Assembly: GCA_964481705.1 (NCBI GenBank)
Contig: CAYZUC010000005.1
Location: 1-60,923, forward strand
Direction: 5' to 3'
From: CAYZUC01 sp964481705
GTDB lineage: Bacteria > Bacillota > Clostridia > Lachnospirales > Lachnospiraceae
Length of the DNA stretch: 60,923 nucleotides
Position 1 is the first letter of the stretch, and each line of letters begins with the position of its first letter. Shown here in pieces: positions 16,182 through 25,323 of the stretch. Position numbers and translations under genes: made by a program. Below the pieces are notes generated by a model. That model had not been told where the DNA came from. It did no database searches and saw only the letters and a program-made list of their open reading frames with translations.

Positions 16182-17474
16182 CTATAAATCAGAATCCTCT
16201 CCTGATATCATACCTACAAACAAAAAGAAAAACGAAGTCGTATAGAAACTTGTGTTACCAAAAAAAGCAGAAATCAAATACGCGATTACAATACACCAAA
16301 TTACTATGGTATTATTGGAAAAGTACCGAAAAGTCCTTATCTTTTTACGGAACAGGCATAACAATCCTGCCAGATAAAAATAGAACCCAACAATTCCATA
16401 ATACGCTGTATACTGCAAATACTCATTGGTAGGTCGATACTGTTTAAAACCATCCTCTGCAAACATCTTAACAAGTCCCTCAGAACCATAGCCCACAAAT
16501 GGATTCTGCGCAATATACCGTATTGTCTGTCTCCAAAGGCCAAATCTTCCATTTCCCACTGTGCCGATTTCCTTCGAAGCAATCGATGATGTACTCATTA
16601 CCTGAAAATCATTTGCAAGAGAAATAAAATTCTGCGATACCTTTCCCGTAATCAGATTGATTGCAATGCTGGCTATCAAAAACACAGCCATCGGAATAAA
16701 AGTACGATAGTTGATCTTACGATTACGAATACCGAGTAGAACAGATACCAGGATCAAACCAATCATAATCGACAGATAACAGCTAAATGTATTATTCGAT
16801 ATCAGTACCGTAATATTTAAGAGAAAAAGAATCATCGCATACATACGATCTGCCCATTTTTGCGAAGTAATAAACAAGCCTGCTGCACAGATGACAACCA
16901 TCGTCAAATAATAGGAATAGAACTCCGGATGTCCAAAGACTGCCGAACCCTTAACCGAATGAACAAGGAAGTAATTCTCCGTAAGTCCCAGTACCGCACG
17001 AATATCCTCCGACCTCTGTAATACGTACAGAAAGCTGACCAGCACCGAGCCGGACATGAATAATCGAAGCAGCTTCCAGCGACGTTCTTCATTCGCAATT
17101 TGCATTCCACAGACATAGATCCCACCATAGATCACCAGACCTGCATATCCCTCTCCACGGTCGAGAATGCCAAAAAAAGAAGCCGACAGATTGGATGCAA
17201 GCAGCGTAGAAAGAAATGCCCATATCAGGAAATAGCAAAACATAATATTATGAAAGGCCATCTTTTGCTTTTGCTTTCTCACCTGACGGATGAAAAAAAG
17301 ACCCAAAACCGTGCAGGCAATTCCAATGATTAGGTATAGGATATACCAGGTAACCGATTCCACGTCCATGGAGAGCAGCGAAAAAACAACAGCCGCAGTC
17401 GGTAGAATACATAGAATCTGCAACAGCTCATAGGACCAAGCATGAAAATCAGTATGTAAAATCTTTTCAATCAT
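16182..17474 (-). CDS. O-antigen ligase/polymerase-like membrane protein
   Basis: About 430 residues with roughly eleven hydrophobic helices and one large external loop before the last helices. The loop contains GNGRFGLWRQTIRYIAQNPFVGYGSEGL, a Wzy_C/O-antigen ligase-type motif in which R and H/Y residues act on lipid-linked glycans. Proteins of this class join or polymerise undecaprenyl-linked sugar chains at the outer membrane face. GGGGG lies 7 nt before the ATG at 17474. It stands alone between the pilus operon and the MBOAT operon, with its own promoter. It may act on a second, lipid-linked glycan, or be a glycosyltransferase for surface proteins such as pilins. Confidence 0.72.
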   Translation of the reverse strand: MIEKILHTDFHAWSYELLQILCILPTAAVVFSLLSMDVESVTWYILYLIIGIACTVLGLFFIRQVRKQKQKMAFHNIMFCYFLIWAFLSTLLASNLSASFFGILDRGEGYAGLVIYGGIYVCGMQIANEERRWKLLRLFMSGSVLVSFLYVLQRSEDIRAVLGLTENYFLVHSVKGSAVFGHPEFYSYYLTMVVICAAGLFITSQKWADRMYAMILFLLNITVLISNNTFSCYLSIMIGLILVSVLLGIRNRKINYRTFIPMAVFLIASIAINLITGKVSQNFISLANDFQVMSTSSIASKEIGTVGNGRFGLWRQTIRYIAQNPFVGYGSEGLVKMFAEDGFKQYRPTNEYLQYTAYYGIVGFYFYLAGLLCLFRKKIRTFRYFSNNTIVIWCIVIAYLISAFFGNTSFYTTSFFFLFVGMISGEDSDL

Positions 17475-17522
17475 TTTCATTCCCCCATATCGAACTTTCA
17501 ACCCTCGATACTATTAAGAACC

Positions 17523-17552
17523 ATTATAACGAAGATAATCTCGGTTGTCCAA
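17523..17552 (-). promoter_or_regulatory. Promoter of the O-antigen ligase-like gene
   Basis: TTGGAC (17547-17552) and TATAAT (17523-17528) are 18 bp apart on the minus strand. The -35 box lies in the loop and arm of the terminator hairpin at 17532-17565, so termination of the pilus operon and start of this gene share the same bases. Confidence 0.6.
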
Positions 17553-17565
17553 CCGAGATTATCTT
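17532..17565. terminator. Strong hairpin terminator at the end of the pilus operon
   Basis: A perfect 15-bp stem around AGATAATCTCGGTT (17533-17546) and AACCGAGATTATCT (17551-17564) has a 4-nt loop. It starts 9 nt past the stop of the giant exported protein gene. The T-tract is clear on the plus strand and weaker on the minus strand, the direction in which it must act here. Confidence 0.75.
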
Positions 17566-17573
17566 TTTGTAAA

Positions 17574-20500
17574 TTAATCTAAATTAAATAATTCTGTCTT
17601 TACTAAGTTTACACTGTCAAATGCATTTTGAACTGCTGTCTTTTCTGCTCCTGCTGTAGGAATTGTACTCGTTACACGTACATACAGCCGACCACTGTTC
17701 TTATTATTTAGAATAGAGAGTGGAACCGCTATCTTATAAGGAACCTTCGCTTCTATAGCTCTACCGGTCGACTGATGACCTTCATCATCAATATCTCTGG
17801 TAACGATCGGACAGTCTACATCGGTTTTGCCATCCTTAACACTGAGTGTTGTAGCATCCAGCTTGATTACACTGACATCCGCTCCATTCACACGAATCAC
17901 TTCTGAACCTGCGGTACCCGTCGGCACTTCAAAATAGAAGTTTGCCATCAATTCCTCGGAAGCCTTACTACGTCTAGCATAGAAGTAAATATCCTGTGTC
18001 AGACCCTCTATGGACTCTGAATCCGTAAGCTTATCGTATGGTATATACGATGTTTCAATCTTTCTGGAACTGATATCTGCTCTCTCGATAAACTTAACCT
18101 GCGGTGCCTTTGCTCCTGCCTCGTATGCAGCAACTGCGGTATTAACGAAAAGGTTCAATTCCTGACGATTGTACGGCATTGAGTGTGCACCATAATACGT
18201 AATATTACCTTTACTGTATACATAGTACATATTTCTGGCATCCATACCATCGTAATCAAGAATGGAATTACCGGTACCATTTGAAGAATCGATGGAATAC
18301 CATACTACAACATCCTTTTCATTATCAAGGTCACTATCAATTTCAAAGTCGAGCTGATAGTAAGGAAGAACGGTCTCCATATTCGCAAAGCTCTCATCCA
18401 ACTGGTTCGGGTAAAGTGTAATCTGTCCTTTGTTCATCTGTTTGGTTACACCGGTAGCACTCATGTAGTTCATCTCACCACCATTGGATCCGGAATACTT
18501 TAGGAATCCTACGTTTTCATTTACACCACGAACATTGGATCGTGAATTCCACCAAGGGGAAACCTGACTGAGCAAGGAGCCAACAGCAAGTCCCTGGGTC
18601 CACTTCGATTCTGAATTACTGTCATTCAGCGGATGGGCAACATCCTTGCTTCCCTGTGTATTGGGAGCGACACCATATCGATCCATTCCTGCAAAGTTAC
18701 GTAATGCCTTCGTAAAGTCAAAATTCCAATACTGTAATGTCTTACCACCGCCATCTACATTCCACACATAACCGGCCTTTGTACTAACTGCAGATCTGGA
18801 GAAGGTATCATTTGTTACAAGAATACTCTTGCCCTGTGTCGCATAATCCACAATTCGGTTCAATGCCTGCGTATAATATGCAGCATCGGAGGAAGTTCCA
18901 TAGTCAGACAAATTGTAGAATCTGCCAAATCCCAAAATCAACAGGTTATAATTACTTAAGTCTGCGTTCGAATTATTACTCTTTATCCAGTTTACATACT
19001 CATCAATGGTAACCGTTTTAAATGTCATCTTATAATATCCGACACCATCAATCATGTCACGGAAATGGGTATCAAATATTTGACGATTGTTTTCATATTG
19101 ATCCTGAAGATTCCAGGACTGGCTTTCTGCTTCCGAACACTTATACTTTGTAGATGGACCAATCTGAAGTACATTTACTTCTGCCTGATCCCCCGGTCTA
19201 TGAATCGTATAACAACCGATAACAGAATCTCTTCTTGTAATCTTATCATTCTGTGTTACTTCCAACTTCCACGGAATCGGACCTGTAAAATCATCCGAAA
19301 TCTGATAGGAAATATAGTACGTTACACCCGGCTTCAGGCTAAACAGTCCATCTTTCCGCTGCTGTTCCTCTCCTGCTGCATTCTTGATCACCATGGAATC
19401 TTGATCTTCGACCTCAGGAGAATACTTACCATCTGAATTGACATCGATATAAAGCTTGCAGTCAAATCTGGCTTTCTCATTAGCACTTCCCTTATTGGTA
19501 ATATCAAAGGCGTACTTCATATAGTACTCGTCGCCCTCTTTATATGCTTCCTGACAGATATCTGTCTTCGTAACACCACCATCCAATTCGATCTGCGGCT
19601 TAGCAAGATTCAGATACCAGGAAAAACGAGTAGAAACTCCCTTCATCGGGTTTGTTGTATCCTTATCCAGAATAAAGAGGTTCTTATTGGTGTTATAGTA
19701 ATCCTGCTTTGCTATTTCAAGGAAATGATAAATCCTTGATGCAGAATCCACATAACCCTTTTCGTAACACTTATCGTCCACGAGAACCGGATATCCTGCA
19801 TCGAGATAATCGAGCAGATCTTCTACCTTTGCAGAAGATAGATCATTACCCGAATAGTAATAATCATCGGAATCTGAAATCGTAAAGTTGCTCTTCCAAC
19901 CGGAAAGTAATGGATTCGAGTAACAGATATCTCCCATACAGGTATATACATAACCATCTAATCTCTTATCATTATGATAAGTACCAAGTCTGTTTCTACC
20001 GGTTGCATCCTTGATGGTCTTGGTATTCCTATAGCATGTATTGGTTCCAATATAAATCATGTCATATTCACTATTCAGATCCTCGACATGTCCAATAAAC
20101 TCAGCTGTCGACATTCCCACAATCTCAATCTTATTGGGTGCATCCTTAAGAATAGGATTCGTGTTTCCCTCACGATACAGACTGTATACCGTAGCTCCGG
20201 AAGTCAACTTTCTGGAATCCACATAGAGATGACCGGAACCGGTACAATTTCCAAACGTACCATTTAAATGATCACTCTTCTTAAAGGGATCCTTCCATCC
20301 TGGAACACCACATGGCTCAATTTCCAAGATACGAAGCGACTCCTTGGTATACGCACTCTTTCTTCCCTTAAAGCTGATAATATATTTAATTGCTACCGCT
20401 TCGTTGATTGTCTCGGGAATTCTGTTTTCATTTCCCTCTGTCTCGCGGTAGAGATTCTCATTCTGTATCTCGGTAATGATCTCATCAAAGGCACCTGCAA

Positions 20501-22574
20501 TAATCGCATCGGAAAACGTCTGTGTAAATTTTGGATTAAGTGCTTTTTGCGCTTGATGCTCTGTTACATAGTTATAAATATAAACACTACTATTGACATG
20601 ATGTGTTATTCCATCAATCGCACCACTGCTGCCAAAGTAATCCTTCGCCTTATCAGCCGCCTTTTCGATATCCGAATTCGATTTTGATACATTTGCATTG
20701 TAGAATGTCGCGATATCCTTCTGATGAAGCAGTTTTGCAAGTCTCTGAAGATTAGGAGCCTTACTCTTGGTCAAGGAATAATCGATCATAACCGGAACAT
20801 CATAATCTACTACCGCACCCAAAACCTTCATCATTGCTTTGATGGAGATATCGTTGCTGGCACTATAAGGCTCATATGCAACCTGTCCATCCGGATCCCA
20901 TGGAATTAATGTATCATCCACATCGGCAAAATATATCATACCTACCTGACTAATTTCATAATTTGCTACCTCTGAGGCACGTATCGTCTTTACCGTAATG
21001 TAAGCATCCTCGATCAGTTCTTTTGTATCCGGATCAAAGCTGCGGTCAAAGACATACTTCTTAAACCATTCATTATTCTGAAAGGCTCCACGATAATATA
21101 CGCGTACTCCGCTCAATCGAATCTTGTCGGTGATAGAAGCATCGTCTACCATGGTATAATTACCATAGTAAATTCCTTCGTCGTTTTCGCTAAACGAATA
21201 TACAAAATCAAGAGGGCGAATTCCTGTACTGATAACAGAACCGGTATGCGAGTAATTCGGTACAAATGGTACTGTCACATCCTGAAAATATGTCGCTCCT
21301 GCATCGGTTTCCTCGTCCCAATCCTCAACACTATATACATATGTACTATCTGCTGCTGCGTCAGAAGAATAGCCAAAACGCACTACATAGTAACCGGATC
21401 CGACTGCATTACTGTCCCCACTATGATCAAACACACTCACACCATCCAGCGGAGTTACCTCTTCCACCATAGTGTCCTCTTCGTCTTTGTCACCAGGAAC
21501 TCCATTTCCGCCTTTACCCGTACCTACTGTTCCTTTTCCGGAAGATGCACTTCCGAAAAGTTCCATTTCCCGTTCCTTTTTCTCTGGCTCCTTCTTCTCA
21601 GACTCATTTTCCTCATCATTGTCCTCGGTTTCTTCAAATACACCAATGGACGCACCGGACACACTGAGAGACAGACTGCTAACGGTTCCTGCATATAAAA
21701 AGCTGTCGTCTACATCCTTGACATAGACCAATGTATTCTGACCAAAGCTTCCAATATTACCATCGTTCAGTTCTACTGCTTCTAACGCCTGATATCCACG
21801 ACTTCCATTCGATTTTTTGAACTTTACGCGATACCCGCCATTATCCTGATAATTGAAAAGAGGGTGAAAATCACCATCACCGCTGACTGTACGCATCAAT
21901 GCGCGATTATCGCTAAGGGATGCAATATCAATCACATTCTCACTGACACCATTTTCAGAAGGACTGTAATTCTTGGTATACTCACCATTCAAAGCAGTTA
22001 CCATTCGATTACCGGATACCATTTCTGTATGGTATTTGTTCTTTCCCTCGTAATCAATTAAAGTCCATGGATTGCCCTCTGCCTCTGCACGAATCAAATC
22101 ATTCGCAGAAAGGGAGAAAGCCTCATCATAATCTTCAAAAGTCAATGGTGTAATGCTGTTGGAGGATGGAGCAGACCAAATCTGTCCCTCAACAAGAGCT
22201 TCCTTCATCTGCTCAAGGAATTTCATACGACTGTCATGATTCGGGAAATTCGTCAGGGCATCATAGAGTTGAATAGGCTCTTCACCGCCCACATAATAAC
22301 CCAGCTGTCCCATAGGAATATCAAACGTAATATTGTTATCGGAAATGCCAAGTCCACTTACTGTTGCTGTATACTCTGCATCATCCGGAACCACCTCAAG
22401 AATGAGAAAGCGATTGCCTTCTGTGTTCTGTTCCAGTATCTTCTTGATTCCTTCTAAGGTATCCCCTGCCTGTGCTTCCGTGGTATGAGTCAACACGAGC
22501 AGACCGACTGTTACGATACATACCATCACAGCGATAACCCTCATTATGTATTTTTTCTGTAAAATTCTACTCAT
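17574..22574 (-). CDS. Giant exported protein at the end of the pilus operon (DUF5057-like)
   Basis: About 1,666 residues with an N-terminal signal/anchor (MRVIAVMVCIVTVGLLVLTH). The segment FLILEVVPDD...QLGYYVGGEEP recalls DUF5057 proteins of Clostridia (from memory, not searched). The middle holds a Glu/Lys-rich linker (~310-350) and a Ca-binding-like DVNSDGKYSPEVED. Two stretches look like class-I amidotransferase/ThuA-type folds: 'DMIYIGTNTCYRN' and, near residue 1,180, 'LLILGFGRFYNLS...RIVDYATQGKSILVTNDT'. There is no sortase LPxTG signal or transmembrane tail. GGAG lies 6 nt before the ATG at 22574; an ATG at 22586 has poor spacing. It follows the 724-residue prepilin by about 20 bp, so it is probably a surface protein produced with the pili. 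Function unknown. Confidence 0.7.
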   Translation of the reverse strand: MSRILQKKYIMRVIAVMVCIVTVGLLVLTHTTEAQAGDTLEGIKKILEQNTEGNRFLILEVVPDDAEYTATVSGLGISDNNITFDIPMGQLGYYVGGEEPIQLYDALTNFPNHDSRMKFLEQMKEALVEGQIWSAPSSNSITPLTFEDYDEAFSLSANDLIRAEAEGNPWTLIDYEGKNKYHTEMVSGNRMVTALNGEYTKNYSPSENGVSENVIDIASLSDNRALMRTVSGDGDFHPLFNYQDNGGYRVKFKKSNGSRGYQALEAVELNDGNIGSFGQNTLVYVKDVDDSFLYAGTVSSLSLSVSGASIGVFEETEDNDEENESEKKEPEKKEREMELFGSASSGKGTVGTGKGGNGVPGDKDEEDTMVEEVTPLDGVSVFDHSGDSNAVGSGYYVVRFGYSSDAAADSTYVYSVEDWDEETDAGATYFQDVTVPFVPNYSHTGSVISTGIRPLDFVYSFSENDEGIYYGNYTMVDDASITDKIRLSGVRVYYRGAFQNNEWFKKYVFDRSFDPDTKELIEDAYITVKTIRASEVANYEISQVGMIYFADVDDTLIPWDPDGQVAYEPYSASNDISIKAMMKVLGAVVDYDVPVMIDYSLTKSKAPNLQRLAKLLHQKDIATFYNANVSKSNSDIEKAADKAKDYFGSSGAIDGITHHVNSSVYIYNYVTEHQAQKALNPKFTQTFSDAIIAGAFDEIITEIQNENLYRETEGNENRIPETINEAVAIKYIISFKGRKSAYTKESLRILEIEPCGVPGWKDPFKKSDHLNGTFGNCTGSGHLYVDSRKLTSGATVYSLYREGNTNPILKDAPNKIEIVGMSTAEFIGHVEDLNSEYDMIYIGTNTCYRNTKTIKDATGRNRLGTYHNDKRLDGYVYTCMGDICYSNPLLSGWKSNFTISDSDDYYYSGNDLSSAKVEDLLDYLDAGYPVLVDDKCYEKGYVDSASRIYHFLEIAKQDYYNTNKNLFILDKDTTNPMKGVSTRFSWYLNLAKPQIELDGGVTKTDICQEAYKEGDEYYMKYAFDITNKGSANEKARFDCKLYIDVNSDGKYSPEVEDQDSMVIKNAAGEEQQRKDGLFSLKPGVTYYISYQISDDFTGPIPWKLEVTQNDKITRRDSVIGCYTIHRPGDQAEVNVLQIGPSTKYKCSEAESQSWNLQDQYENNRQIFDTHFRDMIDGVGYYKMTFKTVTIDEYVNWIKSNNSNADLSNYNLLILGFGRFYNLSDYGTSSDAAYYTQALNRIVDYATQGKSILVTNDTFSRSAVSTKAGYVWNVDGGGKTLQYWNFDFTKALRNFAGMDRYGVAPNTQGSKDVAHPLNDSNSESKWTQGLAVGSLLSQVSPWWNSRSNVRGVNENVGFLKYSGSNGGEMNYMSATGVTKQMNKGQITLYPNQLDESFANMETVLPYYQLDFEIDSDLDNEKDVVVWYSIDSSNGTGNSILDYDGMDARNMYYVYSKGNITYYGAHSMPYNRQELNLFVNTAVAAYEAGAKAPQVKFIERADISSRKIETSYIPYDKLTDSESIEGLTQDIYFYARRSKASEELMANFYFEVPTGTAGSEVIRVNGADVSVIKLDATTLSVKDGKTDVDCPIVTRDIDDEGHQSTGRAIEAKVPYKIAVPLSILNNKNSGRLYVRVTSTIPTAGAEKTAVQNAFDSVNLVKTELFNLD

Positions 22575-22597
22575 ATTCGTCTCCATACCCTCTACTG

Positions 22598-24772
22598 TTA
22601 ATAACTATCATCAAAACTCCAGAAGTTTGCACTCTTCCAGTCGGTATTCTCATTCGGGTTCCTTGGACATGTATAAGCTGTTCCACCCCATGGTTTGGAT
22701 TTATTATAGATAAATATCTTCCATACACCATTATAGTACTTCATGCCCATCCAGATATTACCGCTGCCCAGTGATACACTTCTGCTTGCAAAGTCACTGT
22801 TGTCTTCAAACACCATTCTTTCCTTAGCCGAGACTTTGTAGGTATCTTCCTTACCATATCCCTGAAAATCCGGATCATTTGGTAATGGTACATAGAACCA
22901 TGAGATTCCGGTCTCTCCTACGGTACCATTATCAAAGTATACATTTCCACCTTTAATATTTACTGTTACCGTATTATCGTCCATTTTATAACTTCCGATA
23001 CTCGGAATTGCCGTCTCTTTTCCCTCTGCGGAACCACCGGCACCAAGTGAAATCTCAGATCCCGAATCCGTAATCTTCAATACATTCTTATCATAGCCAG
23101 ACCAGCTCAAGGCTCCTACATTCTCAATTCCATCCAGTATATAGGAATACTTCACAGACTTTGACTGTACATAGTAAATCTTAGTCGATACATTAGCAAG
23201 CGGCGTAATGTCATTTGACTTACGATAGCTTAAAGATACCTTATGTACATCTGCATTGCTTTCCGCTCTAGGGGAGCTTTCCGTCTCACCTGTCTTAACC
23301 AAGGTCGCAATAGCCTGAACCGTTGCTTCTTCTTCGTAATTCAAAAGCTTACTGATACTTACCGTACAGTATTCTCCCTTTACATCTACATCATATGAAA
23401 TATCACTGTATTTCTTATCGGGCTCACCCTTTTTATATACTTTAACATCCCATTTAATGGTATAACCCGCAGCATCCTCTGTTTCCGCTGCAAAGGTACC
23501 GGAACCATTTCGATTAATCGTACCAGGTGAAGAAATAACAATCTTCGGACCTCCTCCACCACCTCCGGCAATACCCGACTCCACGGTTCCACTCCAAGAA
23601 TCTGATATGGAAGAATCAATCGCTGAATTTGCCCGAATTGTTACCTTCAAACCCTTAGGAGCATTGGCTGCAATCTTGAACGTGTTTGTACCAGTTACAC
23701 CCACATAGGCAGCTCCTTCATCAATCGTCCATCTAACTGCTTTATCCGCCTCTGTCAGATTTGTTCCCGCAACATTTACAATTAATGTGAATGATGTATT
23801 TTTATAGATATGAGCCGGTCCTCCGCTTAAAGTAAGGGAGTCAATCTTCTTGACATAGACATTAGCCGTCTTACTAATGGATGGATCTGCAACTGATGTA
23901 ACTCGTACCGTAAAGGATGCAATTGTCTCACTTGCATCTACGGTGACCTTACCACCAGCATCAATCTTGGTTCCTGCCTTTAATAATGCAGCAGGCGTTG
24001 TAATGTCCCAGGTAACTGCCTGTGGCGGCGAACCTGTTCCCTTTACAAAAGCTGAAAAGTTTGCAACGCCTCCCGGTGCAAGAATAATGTCTCCAGGAGA
24101 GATATCAACATCGGTTACGACATACGAACCAAATGGAGGAGTTCCTCCAGATACACTGGAGCTCTTCCGATTAACAGCCAGTGTATTACGTAATGTGATA
24201 TTGTTGTTGGTATGATATTTCTTTCCAGCGTTCTCAAAGTCCATGGAAAGCTGAAAAATATTATTCGAAGATACCTGATCCAGATTTGCAGAAAATCCGG
24301 TTGCATAATCAGACATCAGCTTATTTGTAGTCACTGCTGTACCCAGGGTATAAACATTACCTGTTTTCGTCACATGATAACGTGAATAATACAGCTTCTG
24401 ATCCGATAGCTTCCATTCCACAATATCAGCAAAATAATCAGATAATCCGGAAGTCGGATTTACAACAGACGTGAAAATACTGAGTTTCTTATTGGACGGA
24501 CTGGCCGGACCCTCAGAATCCTTATTATACAAGGAACCGTCTATCTCATAGGATATACCCTCTGTTGCATCAATCAACAAATCGCTGATCTGATTTGTAG
24601 TTAATTGCGATTCATATTGAATGTTGACCTCAGAGCTCGTGGAAGCATAGCTTCGTGAACCTGTAACCATGAAGCCCGCAATCGCTGTTGCCACAATAGC
24701 AAGAATCGCAATTGCAACAACCAACTCTACCAACGATAATCCTTTCTGATCCTGTTTCATCTTTTCTATCAT
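22598..24772 (-). CDS. Giant minor prepilin with Ig-like C-terminal repeats
   Basis: A 724-residue protein. QKG-LSLVELVVAIAILAIVATAIAG near residue 13 is a class-III prepilin leader with Gly at the cut site and Glu at +5. Pilins are usually 130-200 residues. Here the pilin-like domain (~1-200) is followed by tandem Ig/BIG-type segments rich in Ser/Thr/Val (for example GVANFSAFVKGTG, SFTVRVTSVADPSISKTANVYVKK and FTLIVNVAGTNLTEADKAVRW) and a Gly-rich linker GIAGGGGGGPK. The final ~100 residues are Trp/Tyr-rich (MGMKYYNGVWKIFIYN...NFWSFDDSY). This is the shape of a pilus-tip adhesin. It lies 62 bp after the previous prepilin gene. Confidence 0.78.
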   Translation of the reverse strand: MIEKMKQDQKGLSLVELVVAIAILAIVATAIAGFMVTGSRSYASTSSEVNIQYESQLTTNQISDLLIDATEGISYEIDGSLYNKDSEGPASPSNKKLSIFTSVVNPTSGLSDYFADIVEWKLSDQKLYYSRYHVTKTGNVYTLGTAVTTNKLMSDYATGFSANLDQVSSNNIFQLSMDFENAGKKYHTNNNITLRNTLAVNRKSSSVSGGTPPFGSYVVTDVDISPGDIILAPGGVANFSAFVKGTGSPPQAVTWDITTPAALLKAGTKIDAGGKVTVDASETIASFTVRVTSVADPSISKTANVYVKKIDSLTLSGGPAHIYKNTSFTLIVNVAGTNLTEADKAVRWTIDEGAAYVGVTGTNTFKIAANAPKGLKVTIRANSAIDSSISDSWSGTVESGIAGGGGGGPKIVISSPGTINRNGSGTFAAETEDAAGYTIKWDVKVYKKGEPDKKYSDISYDVDVKGEYCTVSISKLLNYEEEATVQAIATLVKTGETESSPRAESNADVHKVSLSYRKSNDITPLANVSTKIYYVQSKSVKYSYILDGIENVGALSWSGYDKNVLKITDSGSEISLGAGGSAEGKETAIPSIGSYKMDDNTVTVNIKGGNVYFDNGTVGETGISWFYVPLPNDPDFQGYGKEDTYKVSAKERMVFEDNSDFASRSVSLGSGNIWMGMKYYNGVWKIFIYNKSKPWGGTAYTCPRNPNENTDWKSANFWSFDDSY

Positions 24773-24834
24773 GCTTTAACCTCCGTATATCGCAGTCTCC
24801 GTCCACGATATTACATGAATAACCGGTTTTTTAC

Positions 24835-25323
24835 TTACGGTATCCTTTGAACATAGCTCTTTCCTGTCTCGGGTACTACAACTACCTGGTAACTGCCAGC
24901 CTGTGCACTGACAAAATTTGAACTCTTCACTACTCCGGAACTTCTGTCAAATACAATGTTCATATCCGCAGATGTGATACTGGTCGTTGTACCTGCACTG
25001 TCTGTAAATGTAAGACCAATACCTGAATTGCCCATCTCAGTTGTCGTTACATTACCATCTGCTGTCTCATCTGCCCATACCTTACCATTGTTTTCATAAA
25101 TTCTAAGTGTTGTATTCTTTTTTCCCATCGTGGTAATTCTGGATTTTCCGATTGCAGTCTGAATACTATTAATGCATTGTTTTGTCCGGGCATTGGATAC
25201 AATACCTAAGGATGCGATTACTGCGCCGCTCAAAACTGCAAGAATAGCAATTACAATCACAAGTTCTACCAACGATAATCCTCTGTTATCTCTTAGACCA
25301 GTTTTCATATTCAACCACTTCAT
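24835..25323 (-). CDS. Minor prepilin (type IV pilin-like)
   Basis: About 162 residues. NRG-LSLVELVIVIAILAVLSGAVIASLG is a prepilin cleavage site followed by the hydrophobic helix with Glu5. A short globular domain follows, containing the paired strands MNIVFDRSSGVVKSS and YQVVVVPETG, like a GspH/FimT-type minor pilin. The start at 25323 has GGAGG 9 nt upstream; the frame is open to 25374 and another ATG lies at 25308. It overlaps the end of the preceding gene by 38 bp, so translation is coupled. It should be processed by the prepilin peptidase encoded upstream. Confidence 0.8.
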   Translation of the reverse strand: MKWLNMKTGLRDNRGLSLVELVIVIAILAVLSGAVIASLGIVSNARTKQCINSIQTAIGKSRITTMGKKNTTLRIYENNGKVWADETADGNVTTTEMGNSGIGLTFTDSAGTTTSITSADMNIVFDRSSGVVKSSNFVSAQAGSYQVVVVPETGKSYVQRIP

